NCBI RefSeq assembly: GCF_001293125.1
Contig: NZ_CP009312.1
Location: forward strand, 1,401,447 to 1,465,446
Direction: 5' to 3'
Length of the DNA stretch: 64,000 nucleotides
DNA from: Lawsonella clevelandensis
GTDB lineage: Bacteria > Actinomycetota > Actinomycetes > Mycobacteriales > Mycobacteriaceae
The notes under the pieces: model-generated
Told to the model about the DNA's origin: nothing
The model's database searches: none
Seen by the model: only the letters and a program-made list of their open reading frames with translations
Made by a program: the position numbers and the translations under genes
Part shown: one piece after another, positions 38,568-46,497 of the stretch
Layout of the letters: each line of letters starts with the position of its first letter
How positions within the stretch are numbered: the first letter of the stretch is position 1

Positions 38568-39671
38568 ATGACCGCACCTCACCGTCTGAGCCAGGACGTT
38601 CTCGACGCCACCGATGCTGTGGTGCTCGTCGGAGGCAAAGGCACGCGCTTGCGTCCCCTGACTCTCTCGGCACCCAAACCGATGCTGCCGACGGCCGGAC
38701 TGCCCTTCCTCACCCACCTGTTGTCCCGTATTAAAGACGCCGGTATTAAGCACATCGTCCTGGGTACCTCGTATAAGGCGGAGGTCTTTTCCGAGTATTT
38801 CGGTGATGGATCCGACTTCGGTTTAGAGATCGAGTATGTGGTGGAGGACCAACCGCTGGATACCGGCGGTGGCATTCGCAACGTTCTGCCGAAGCTGCGC
38901 GGCGAGAACATTATGGTGTTCAACGGTGATGTGCTGGGTGGGACAGACTTGCAGGACATCTTGGGGACGTTTGTTGAGAAGCAGGCCGATGTGGTGCTGC
39001 ATCTCGTCCAGGTGCCGGATCCGCGAGCTTTTGGCTGTGTGCCTACCGGCGCCGATGGCCGGGTGGAGGCGTTCTTGGAGAAGACTCCCAACCCCCCGAC
39101 AGATCAGATTAACGCAGGTTGCTACGTGTTCCGCCGCGAGATTATCGAGAGCATTCCGGCGGGCGTCCCGGTGAGTGTCGAGCGCGATGTGTTCCCCCGG
39201 TTGTTGGAGGAAAACCGTCGTATGTATGGGCACGTGGATTCCCAGTATTGGCGCGATATGGGTACGCCGCAGGACTTCGTACAGGGTTCGGCGGATCTGG
39301 TACAGGGCATTGCCCCCTCACCTGCCTTGGAGGGCCATCAGGGTGAATATTTGGTTCTGCCGGGTGCCGAGATCGCGGAGTCTGCTATTTTGCGGGGCGG
39401 TACAGTTATTGGTCAAGACTCGGTAGTGGGGGATCACGCGGTGGTGTCGTCCTCTGTGGTGTTTGATGGCGCAGTACTGGGCAAAGATGTTGTCATTGAG
39501 CGCTCTCTTGTCGGCAACGGTGCGCGTATTGGTGACGGTTGTGTGGTCCGCGATGCTGTCATTGGTGATGACGCGGTGGTGGGGGATCGTTGCGAGCTTG
39601 TCGCCGGTATTCGCGTATGGCCGGGTATTGAAATTCCAGAGGCGGGAGTTCGCTTCTCCACGGACGCTTAG
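38568..39671 (+). CDS. manB: Mannose-1-phosphate guanylyltransferase (GDP-mannose synthesis)
   Basis: Makes GDP-mannose for lipomannan, PIM and glycan synthesis. The 367-residue protein has a nucleotidyltransferase domain with VLVGGKGTRLRPLT (residues 19-32) and the FNGDVL metal site, followed by a left-handed beta-helix tail of hexapeptide repeats (about 265-360). The ATG at 38568 is used; longer frames would overlap wbbL. It corresponds to Rv3264c, also called manC. RmlA (thymidylyltransferase) is a related alternative, but the hexapeptide tail and the neighbours favour ManB. Confidence 0.9.
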   Translation: MTAPHRLSQDVLDATDAVVLVGGKGTRLRPLTLSAPKPMLPTAGLPFLTHLLSRIKDAGIKHIVLGTSYKAEVFSEYFGDGSDFGLEIEYVVEDQPLDTGGGIRNVLPKLRGENIMVFNGDVLGGTDLQDILGTFVEKQADVVLHLVQVPDPRAFGCVPTGADGRVEAFLEKTPNPPTDQINAGCYVFRREIIESIPAGVPVSVERDVFPRLLEENRRMYGHVDSQYWRDMGTPQDFVQGSADLVQGIAPSPALEGHQGEYLVLPGAEIAESAILRGGTVIGQDSVVGDHAVVSSSVVFDGAVLGKDVVIERSLVGNGARIGDGCVVRDAVIGDDAVVGDRCELVAGIRVWPGIEIPEAGVRFSTDA

Positions 39672-40095
39672 TACCCTTTTATGCTCTTTCCAGGCCGTTG
39701 CCGAGGTGGAGTAGTGGCCTGGAGTAAACCTTCAACCTTTGCTTTATACCTGGCTGCAGACGTGAGGATTGTTAGGATGGACACGCGGGAAGCGGCAACT
39801 TTTTGGTAGTGCGTGTGACGGGTGTGACGAAAAATAACTGATGTTGGCAGCGGGTCGAGAATGTTTTTATTCTCAAATAAATACGGCATTTCTGCACGTC
39901 AGGTGTATTTTTCTAGAAATTGATAAGATATGCCACAAATCTCATGACACGCCGGGGTCGAAATGACGCGTATTTGCGTATATTTGCGATATTGGAGAAT
40001 TTCGATTTAGGTTGCTTTTGCGCCCATTTTTGGGTGTAATAACAAGTGTGTAAGTAACCGCTTGCGCATCTTCACGACACACGACAGGAGGCTAC
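39672..40095. promoter_or_regulatory. 424-nt AT-rich gap upstream of whiB2
   Basis: No gene was found here; in M. tuberculosis fbiA and fbiB occupy this place. The stretch is AT-rich and probably holds the whiB2 promoter and control region. It contains tandem TATTTGCG-like units near 39968-39994 and three GTAA[C/T/G] half-sites at 40036-40058, close to the gene. GTAAC-type sites are bound by MtrA in related bacteria, so control by MtrA is possible but unproven. Confidence 0.4.
39689..39723 (+). terminator. Possible terminator after manB
   Basis: An 8-bp perfect stem (TCCAGGCC/GGCCTGGA) with a 19-nt loop, 18 nt past the manB stop. No T run follows, so confidence is low. Confidence 0.35.
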
Positions 40096-40386
40096 GTGAC
40101 TAGTTACGGAGCTCCAGGTGCTGTGCCGCTCGCTAGCATGAGTGTCGAAGAACTGATTACTGCTGTTGAACTCGAATGGCAGGAAAGAGCTCTCTGCGCA
40201 CAGACCGATCCGGAAGCATTCTTTCCGGAAAAGGGCGGTTCCACACGTGAGGCTAAGCGCATCTGCCAAAGCTGCGAAGTTCGTGACGAGTGCCTGGAAT
40301 ACGCACTTGAGCACGACGAACGCTTTGGTATCTGGGGTGGCTTGTCGGAGCGTGAACGTCGCCGCTTGAAGAAACGCGCTATCTAA
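40096..40386 (+). CDS. whiB2: WhiB-family iron-sulfur regulator, WhiB2 type
   Basis: This 96-residue Fe-S transcription factor is linked to cell division and septation in mycobacteria (WhmD). The four cluster cysteines are C34 in ALCAQTD and the C-x2-C-x5-C set CQSCEVRDEC. They are followed by the GIWGGLSERERR turn and a basic C-terminus. The GTG start is 5 nt after AGGAGG. It stands alone between a long AT-rich upstream region and a palindromic terminator. Position next to the Rv3259-like gene matches M. tuberculosis whiB2 (Rv3260c). Confidence 0.95.
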   Translation: MTSYGAPGAVPLASMSVEELITAVELEWQERALCAQTDPEAFFPEKGGSTREAKRICQSCEVRDECLEYALEHDERFGIWGGLSERERRRLKKRAI

Positions 40387-40403
40387 ATATTCTTGAAGAC
40401 CTT

Positions 40404-40435
40404 GTTTGAGGGCCTCCCGCGGGAGGCCCTCAAAC
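40404..40435. terminator. Palindromic bidirectional terminator
   Basis: A perfect 32-nt palindrome lies between the convergent whiB2 and Rv3259-like genes, 17 nt past the whiB2 stop. Confidence 0.85.
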
Positions 40436-40496
40436 ATATGTGATGGAACGGCATGCTGCCGCGCGACCGACGGCACATCACACACTCGAGGAGTCC

Positions 40497-41006
40497 CTAT
40501 ACCTGGGGCCCCTCGTCATAATGGGGGTCGATAAGCTGCGGCTCCACATTGAGGTGATAGGCCACCAACTTGCTGAGGATAGCGTGCAAAAGCCGTTGCA
40601 TCTGCATTTCGTCCTCACATCGCTCCTCAATAGGCTTGCGGAAAAGCACGATACGCGGGCGGATAGGAGTACCCCACTTATCAAAAGATGCGGGCAGGAC
40701 ACGGCCCAGGGGAATAGGTCCGTCAGCGGCGACGGAGTCCGGCCAGAGAGTGGAACCGGCTTTGAGACGCATCCGTGGCACCATATCGACGGCTAGATCG
40801 AGATCGCCCAATTCATCGTGGAAGGTTGCGTCGATCCGGGCAAAGGCCTCTAAGGCGTTTTCATCGAACGCGGATGCGCGGGTGCAATAGCGAGGAACCT
40901 GCGGAGGGATGATGGGGCCACGGGGACCCCGTCCGCGGCGATCTGCGCGGCGGCTGGTCAGCGGCTGCCAAGGCGGGGGATAGGGAACCGTGGTGTCCTT
41001 AGTCAT
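40497..41006 (-). CDS. Rv3259-like zincin-fold (metallopeptidase-family) protein
   Basis: This 169-residue protein matches the small actinobacterial metallopeptidase-like family that includes Rv3259. Marks are PRIVLFRKPIEERC (about residues 117-130) and LLHAILSKLVAYHLNVEP. The HExxH zinc motif of true zincins is not present; the corresponding place reads LLHAILSKLVAYHL, as it is also degenerate in Rv3259. Peptidase activity is therefore doubtful. It is divergent from pmmA. Confidence 0.75.
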   Translation of the reverse strand: MTKDTTVPYPPPWQPLTSRRADRRGRGPRGPIIPPQVPRYCTRASAFDENALEAFARIDATFHDELGDLDLAVDMVPRMRLKAGSTLWPDSVAADGPIPLGRVLPASFDKWGTPIRPRIVLFRKPIEERCEDEMQMQRLLHAILSKLVAYHLNVEPQLIDPHYDEGPQV

Positions 41007-41106
41007 AGTGTTAGCTTATCTAGCCCGTCCTAAGATGGCAGGTTCCATGCCGAAAGGCGGTAGGCTTAGTGTGTCTAAATGCATTCACTAAGAAGGAGAT
41101 ATCCCG

Positions 41107-42507
41107 GTGAGCAATGCTGCTGCTTCGTCCCCTCGGTGGGATCCTGCATTTATCGCCGATGTCATTAAGGCCTATGACATCCGCGGATTGGTTGGTGAAC
41201 AGATCACCACCGATTTTGTGCGTGCAGTGGGTCAATCGTTTGGCCGTCTGATGCGATCGGAAGGCGCCCTCAGCGTCGTTGTCGCACACGACATGCGCGA
41301 CTCCGGCCCCGAGCTGGTGGATGCGTTCGCAGAAGGTGTCGTCGCGCAAGGACTCAATGTGGTGAATATTGGTCTCGCATCGACGGATGAGATGTACTGC
41401 GCCTCCGGTCTCTTGCAGATGCCTGGTGCCATGTTTACGGCATCTCACAACCCCGCTGCGTACAACGGCATTAAACTCTGCCGGGCTGGTGCCCGTCCGG
41501 TGGGCCAGGATACGGGCCTTGCCACCATTTCCCGAGAACTGGCGGAGGGCGTACCAGAGTTCCGCGGCGCCCACGGCTATGCCACTAACCGCGATATGCT
41601 GCCCGATTACGTGGATTACCTCAACAAGCTTGTTGACCTGAAGGATGTGCGGCCTCTGACTGTGGCCGTGGATGCTGGTAACGGTATGGCCGGTTATACC
41701 GTTCCGGCAGTGTGGGAGAACCTCCCGCTCACCGTGGAAGCACTGTACTTCGAGCTTGATGGGTCTTTCCCGAACCATGAGGCAAATCCGCTGGATCCCA
41801 AGAACTTGGTGGATCTGCAGAAATTCACCCCCGAGGTGAAGGCTGATATCGGTGTAGCGTTCGACGGTGATGCTGACCGCTGCTTTGTCGTTGATGAGAA
41901 GGGCCAGCCGGTGTCTCCTTCTGCCATTGCTGCCCTGGTGGCGGAGCGAGAGCTGGCACGCGAGCCGGGTTCAGCCGTCATCCACAACCTCATTACCTCC
42001 AAGGCTGTGCCGGAGATCATCCGCGAGAATGGGGGAGAGCCTGTGCGGACCCGTGTGGGGCACTCCTTTATTAAGGCAAAGATGGCGGAGACGAATGCTA
42101 TTTTCGGCGGGGAGCATTCTGCCCACTACTACTTCAGAGATTTCTGGCGCGCAGACTCTGGCATGCTGGCTGCTATGCATGTGCTGGCAGCGTTGGGACA
42201 GCAAGATAAGCCGTTGTCCGAGATGATGGCGAAGTACACCCGCTATGCTGCCTCCGGTGAGATTAACTCTCGATTGACAAGTTCCGCGGCGCAGACAGAG
42301 CGTACTGAAGCTGTGGTGGCTGCGTTCGCTGACCGGACGGAGAGCATCGACCGTCTCGATGGTGTGACTGTCGACTTGAAGGACGGCAATTGGTTCAACG
42401 TGCGCGCCTCGAACACTGAGCCGCTGCTGCGTCTCAACGTCGAGGCCAACACTCCGGAGGCTGTGGACATGTTGGTGGAGGAGATCCTCGCCATTATTCG
42501 TGCCTGA
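41107..42507 (+). CDS. pmmA: Phosphomannomutase/phosphoglucomutase
   Basis: Interconverts mannose 6-phosphate and mannose 1-phosphate, feeding the guanylyltransferase at 38568. The 466 residues carry the phosphoserine loop TASHNPAAYNGIK (about 111-123), the metal loop FDGDADRC (about 255-262), GGEHSAHYYFRD (sugar binding) and the phosphate loop VRASNTEPLLRL. The GTG start follows AGAAGGAG. It corresponds to Rv3257c. It ends at a strong terminator. Confidence 0.94.
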   Translation: MSNAAASSPRWDPAFIADVIKAYDIRGLVGEQITTDFVRAVGQSFGRLMRSEGALSVVVAHDMRDSGPELVDAFAEGVVAQGLNVVNIGLASTDEMYCASGLLQMPGAMFTASHNPAAYNGIKLCRAGARPVGQDTGLATISRELAEGVPEFRGAHGYATNRDMLPDYVDYLNKLVDLKDVRPLTVAVDAGNGMAGYTVPAVWENLPLTVEALYFELDGSFPNHEANPLDPKNLVDLQKFTPEVKADIGVAFDGDADRCFVVDEKGQPVSPSAIAALVAERELAREPGSAVIHNLITSKAVPEIIRENGGEPVRTRVGHSFIKAKMAETNAIFGGEHSAHYYFRDFWRADSGMLAAMHVLAALGQQDKPLSEMMAKYTRYAASGEINSRLTSSAAQTERTEAVVAAFADRTESIDRLDGVTVDLKDGNWFNVRASNTEPLLRLNVEANTPEAVDMLVEEILAIIRA

Positions 42508-42565
42508 GCTGTTAGTCGCGCGTAGCTGTCCTTATATCTAGTTCGCACCGTACTATCCCCGCATA

Positions 42566-42600
42566 AAAAGAACCCCCGCTGTGGTTGCGGGGGTTCTTTT
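42566..42600. terminator. Strong bidirectional terminator after pmmA
   Basis: A perfect 14-bp stem (AAAAGAACCCCCGC) with a 7-nt loop. It ends in TTTT on the plus strand and in a matching A/T run for the minus strand, between the convergent pmmA and the aminotransferase gene. Confidence 0.9.
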
Positions 42601-42623
42601 AGCCTCAAGAGTGGCAAACGGAC

Positions 42624-43892
42624 TTAGACAGTGAATCCCATATCCGGATGGCGGGAAGCAACTACGGAGAGCGCCTCGTCGCAGATCTCGATGGTCTTGT
42701 CCACATCTTCCTGGGTTTCAGACAGGTTGGTGAAGTGGTTGTGGTGCGAGGCCAGGAGGGCACCACGCTTGACTGCTTCAGCGACGAACTCCTGGTGGAG
42801 CTTGAAGTTGTTGTCATCAGCGAGACGAATGTAGAAGAGGCTAGGTTCACCACTGGTGACCATGTGGAAGCCGTGGTTTGCGGCAACTTTCTCCATACCA
42901 CTCATAATGCCTTCACCGATGACGCGCATGTGGCCACAAGCGTCTTCGTGATTGCGCAGCTTGGTGATGTTGGCGATAGCAGCAGCAAACGGAGCTGCGG
43001 TGTGCCAGTAGGAGCCAGTGTACATAACGGCGGAGCAAGCATCCTTGAGAGAATCCTTACCGCAGAGAGCCGACACGTTCCAGCCGTTGGCGAGTGCCTT
43101 ACAGAAGCAGATAAGGTCTGCTTCAAAACCGAAGAAGTGGTCGGAGCCCTGGAGGTCCAGACGCCAGCCGGCGCGAACGTCGTCGACGATGAGGACGATG
43201 CCGTTGTCGGTGCAGAGCTTGCGGACCTGCTCCCAGTAGCCGGGAGCAGGGAGAATATTATCTCCGAAAGCGCAGTGGAGGTAAGGCATGGCGATGAGGC
43301 CAGCGATCTCACCTTCGTTAGCAGCGATAACATCCTTAAGTTGTTGGAGGTTGTTCCAGTCAATGTAGATGTTGTTAGATACGTCGGCGGAGGATACACC
43401 CGGGTCGCCTTCGTGCTGCATCCACATGTTCACACCGTGGTAGGAGCCGTTGTACATGATGATCTTGTCGCGGCCGGTGGCGGAACGAGCGGTCATCATG
43501 GCCAGGTTGGTAACGTCGCCACCGTTCTTGGCGAAGAGCGCCCAGTCAGCGATGTTGACGGTATCTACCAGCAGTTCAGCGAGGTTGATGGAGAGTGTAC
43601 CGGGGAGGGTGATGCAGTCACCAGTGCGGCAAGCCTTGAAAGCGGCTTCATTGATGTCATCATCAGCGTAGCCCTGAATCATAGGACCGTAGGCAGCCAT
43701 GTGATCGATGAACTTGTTGCCGTCGAGATCCCAGATGTAGGCGCCCTTGGCGTGATCAGAGTAGAAGGGGTAGGCAGATGCAGGAATGTGGCAGCCCTCG
43801 GTCGGTCCAAGGTGGCCGTAAATACCGCCGGGGATGACCTTAGTTGCACGGGCAAAAGCCTCGCGGTTCTTGGGGTAATCGAAAATTTCCAT
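42624..43892 (-). CDS. Class III (glutamate-1-semialdehyde-like) aminotransferase
   Basis: This 422-residue PLP enzyme is related to glutamate-1-semialdehyde aminomutase and to sugar or amino-acid aminotransferases of that fold. GSYHGVNMW (about 149-157) and DDVRAGWRLD (237-246) are the cofactor loops, and the PLP lysine is K265 in FCKALANGWNVSA. The position where aminomutases have NSGTEA reads KNGGDV (122-127), so it is probably not HemL. The substrate is unknown. AGGAGAAATATCC precedes the ATG. It lies 12 nt after the SCP2-like gene, as one operon, in the place where tobH (Rv3256c) is found in M. tuberculosis. Confidence 0.8.
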   Translation of the reverse strand: MEIFDYPKNREAFARATKVIPGGIYGHLGPTEGCHIPASAYPFYSDHAKGAYIWDLDGNKFIDHMAAYGPMIQGYADDDINEAAFKACRTGDCITLPGTLSINLAELLVDTVNIADWALFAKNGGDVTNLAMMTARSATGRDKIIMYNGSYHGVNMWMQHEGDPGVSSADVSNNIYIDWNNLQQLKDVIAANEGEIAGLIAMPYLHCAFGDNILPAPGYWEQVRKLCTDNGIVLIVDDVRAGWRLDLQGSDHFFGFEADLICFCKALANGWNVSALCGKDSLKDACSAVMYTGSYWHTAAPFAAAIANITKLRNHEDACGHMRVIGEGIMSGMEKVAANHGFHMVTSGEPSLFYIRLADDNNFKLHQEFVAEAVKRGALLASHHNHFTNLSETQEDVDKTIEICDEALSVVASRHPDMGFTV

Positions 43893-43904
43893 GGATATTT
43901 CTCC

Positions 43905-44666
43905 TTAGGCCAGGTAACGGGAGACGCGTCCGAGCATCTTGTTCGCGGCGTCGATGTTGAGGATCACACCACTCATGACAAGCTTGTCCTGACCGATGAT
44001 CGCGTAGGTGTCGACGGCACCGTCAAGCACTGCGCGGAAGGTCTCTTTGCTGTCGAAGGTCATCCACGCGTTGGGGTCGGTGTGGGAACCATCGGGGGAG
44101 AAGGTCAACTTGTGGTCCTTGGTCTGGCAGGCGAACTTGATGCCTTCGGAGGGGACCTCTACGATCAATGCGCCGTCGCGCATACCGTGAGCTATTTTCT
44201 GGCCGACCGGGTCAGTATTGGCGACCTCACAGAGAGCTGCGAAAGCGACGTTAGCAGTGAGGAACGTCTTCAGTTCCTCTTCCTCCGCGGTGAGAGTGAC
44301 ACCTTCGGGAGTCTGGAGGATATAGGACAGACGATCAGTCAGCTTAGTGAAGGGACCAAGTAGGAAGCCCATGCGGTGGGCACCCCACATCGGTACCGGG
44401 ATGCCCTTGCCGGCGATCATGGAGTTGAAGTGGGCCGGAGACACGAAGCCGAGACGAAGATCCGGCTTGGAAGGGCCAGGGGCTTCGCTGCGCGCAGTGC
44501 CATGATCGAAGATCAGGGTGCGGGGTTCAATGCCGGGGATATCAAAACGGACAGAGATATTGCTGTCCTTAACGATTTCCCGTGCAACGGGGTCGTTCTC
44601 GACGAGCGGAACGCAGGCTCGCAGAACGGCGTGCAGATTGATGGAAGCCATAGTACGGGTATCCAT
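43905..44666 (-). CDS. SCP2-like (sterol-carrier-type) protein
   Basis: This 253-residue soluble protein has two stretches that resemble SCP2 lipid-binding domains. One is around residues 30-75 (SVRFDIPGIEPRTLIFDHG). The other is around residues 150-215, where IKFACQTKDHKLTFSPDGS is followed by NAWMTFDSKETFRAVLDGAVD, typical of the SCP2 hydrophobic tunnel. The ATG at 44666 follows AGGAGG by 5 nt and is preferred over the longer frame to 44786. There is no signal peptide. Its partner is the aminotransferase 12 nt downstream. The ligand is unknown, and the family call is moderate. Confidence 0.6.
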   Translation of the reverse strand: MDTRTMASINLHAVLRACVPLVENDPVAREIVKDSNISVRFDIPGIEPRTLIFDHGTARSEAPGPSKPDLRLGFVSPAHFNSMIAGKGIPVPMWGAHRMGFLLGPFTKLTDRLSYILQTPEGVTLTAEEEELKTFLTANVAFAALCEVANTDPVGQKIAHGMRDGALIVEVPSEGIKFACQTKDHKLTFSPDGSHTDPNAWMTFDSKETFRAVLDGAVDTYAIIGQDKLVMSGVILNIDAANKMLGRVSRYLA

Positions 44667-45025
44667 CTTTCCTCCTATCACGGTGGAACGGGGCTCCGCA
44701 GCGGCTCGAGCTGCTGAACTCCTAGTTATGCAGATTGGGTCTGCCTTATTCGTTTCTGTACGCAAAACTACAGTTCGGTTGCACACCTAAAATACGGGGC
44801 GCGAACGCCCTTAAGTCTAGCGAGGAATGTTTTCTCCCAAGCGGGGATTTCAAGAAAAAAGAGGAATATCTCGATGGGGCGGACAGTTCCTCGAAAGAAT
44901 CGTGGTAAATGCCACTTTTTTACCCCCTGTGATGTGTATATCTGCAGGTCAACGTCACTTTAATGAACCCTGAAGATATCTTATAAGTTGTCATAGAGAG
45001 TTGCTGAAAAACTGTTAGTTACCGA
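44667..45025. promoter_or_regulatory. AT-rich divergent intergenic region
   Basis: This 359-nt stretch carries no convincing gene. It must supply promoters for the SCP2-like operon on the minus strand and for manA (or the micro-ORF) on the plus strand. A small hairpin GTGGT-AAAT-GCCAC followed by six T lies at 44909-44928 on the plus strand, with no gene ending before it. Confidence 0.4.
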
Positions 45026-45160
45026 ATGGCTAGTACACTCACAATGGACTGTATGGAATGTAGTTATAGCGCGTGCAGCGGCCGGCCTGAGTGTGATATC
45101 GGTACGGTCGATGCAGAGGAATCAGACGGCAGGTCATACACCTCACTGGAAAGGCAATAA
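45026..45160 (+). CDS. Possible cysteine-rich micro-ORF coupled to manA
   Basis: A 44-codon frame (38 codons from a second ATG at 45044) encodes a small acidic peptide with four cysteines, C-x2-C-x4-C-x5-C, near its start. Its TAA overlaps the manA ATG by one base (TAATG), the usual coupling arrangement. No good ribosome site is seen before either ATG. It may be a small metal- or Fe-S-binding peptide, a leader peptide, or chance. It is too short for the composition to decide. Confidence 0.3.
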   Translation: MASTLTMDCMECSYSACSGRPECDIGTVDAEESDGRSYTSLERQ

Positions 45161-46401
45161 TGTACCTACTCGATGGTGCTATCCGGAACTATGCCTGGGG
45201 CTCTCATCAAGAGCTAGCCGCGCTGCGTGAAGCACCCACCCCCACCGAGCACCCCGAAGCAGAAATGTGGTTTGGTGCGCATTCCGGCGATCCTGCCCCC
45301 CTCGCCGCCGACCACACGCGTACCCTTCTCGACGTCATCACTTCCGCTCCCGCACAGGAACTTGGTTCGTTCATTTCCCAGGACTTCGAGGGGCATCTGC
45401 CTTTCCTCCTCAAAGTTTTGGCCGCGGAAAAACCCCTTTCGCTGCAAGCCCACCCCAGCACACAACAAGCACAGGAAGGCTTTGCCCGCGAGAATGCGCA
45501 AGGGGTCCCGCTGGATGCCCCCGACCGCAACTACCATGACCCCAACCACAAACCGGAACTCATTGTTGGTCTCACCCGTTTCCACGCTCTGGCTGGATTC
45601 CGAGATCCACAAAAAACACTTGCCCTCTTTGATGCACTTGCCGTGACCGAGCTGCAACCCTTTGCAGAAATGCTGCGCGCCGAGCCCGACGCTAACGGAA
45701 TCCGCGCAGTGATGACTACTCTCATCACCCTTACCCGTGGACATCTACACGACTGCATCACCGCAGCACAACAGGCTGCACAGCGTTTAGTGGCGGAGAA
45801 CGATGCGTGGGTAGATGAGGCCGCTACGTTCCTCAACCTCGTCTCTGAGTACGGAGTCGATGCGGGGGCACTCTGTGCTCTTCTTCTCAATCGCATCACT
45901 TTGGAGCCAGGCGAGGCGATTTTCATGGGGCCGGGAATGCTGCATGCCTATCTGCATGGTGTCGGCGTCGAAATTATGGCGAACTCCGACAATGTCCTGC
46001 GCGGAGGTCTTACCCCCAAGCACGTGGATGTCCCCGAACTTATGCATGTGCTGCAGTTCGATGCACTCCTTGACCCGGTCGCCCCGGCCGTCCCGGTGGA
46101 GACCCCTACCCACGGCATCTTCCCTACGGAGGGTATCGACTCGGTGGAATACCTCACCCCGGTGCCCGAATTCCGCCTCAGTCGCACCCGTCTGGAGGCA
46201 GAGATGACCACCGATATTGGGGTGGAGGGACCGTTTATCGTGTTGGTGACGGAAGGATCTGTCACCCTCACTCCACACACTGGAGACGAGTATCTGGATG
46301 TGCCTGCTGGACAGGCCGCCTGGGTCGGTTCGTGGGAGGATCGCCCTGCCATTGCCACTGGTGAGAGCCCCGCAACTGTTTTCCTGGCACGCGTACCGTA
46401 A
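45160..46401 (+). CDS. manA: Mannose-6-phosphate isomerase, class I
   Basis: Interconverts fructose 6-phosphate and mannose 6-phosphate, supplying pmmA and then manB. The 413 residues show the type I PMI marks: GAIRNYAWGS (residues 6-15), the zinc-binding Q-A-H of SLQAHPS (about 93-99), and HKPEL. They also include YLHGVGVEIMANSDNVLRGGLTPKHVD-type residues around 262-288. AAAGG lies 6 nt upstream of the ATG. It corresponds to Rv3255c. Confidence 0.94.
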   Translation: MYLLDGAIRNYAWGSHQELAALREAPTPTEHPEAEMWFGAHSGDPAPLAADHTRTLLDVITSAPAQELGSFISQDFEGHLPFLLKVLAAEKPLSLQAHPSTQQAQEGFARENAQGVPLDAPDRNYHDPNHKPELIVGLTRFHALAGFRDPQKTLALFDALAVTELQPFAEMLRAEPDANGIRAVMTTLITLTRGHLHDCITAAQQAAQRLVAENDAWVDEAATFLNLVSEYGVDAGALCALLLNRITLEPGEAIFMGPGMLHAYLHGVGVEIMANSDNVLRGGLTPKHVDVPELMHVLQFDALLDPVAPAVPVETPTHGIFPTEGIDSVEYLTPVPEFRLSRTRLEAEMTTDIGVEGPFIVLVTEGSVTLTPHTGDEYLDVPAGQAAWVGSWEDRPAIATGESPATVFLARVP

Positions 46402-46497
46402 AGTATTCCTTGCATGCCGGGAGCCACTGCTGCCCCGGCGTCTCCACATGGACGGCGTGCTGAGTTCCCTACCCTCTGACTAATTGCAGGAGAAAGA

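Noticed and set aside
46402-46497. SAM- or SAH-type riboswitch before ahcY
   Set aside because: Only a weak GCCGGG/CCCGGC pairing is visible and the gap is too short for a known SAH riboswitch fold with an expression platform.
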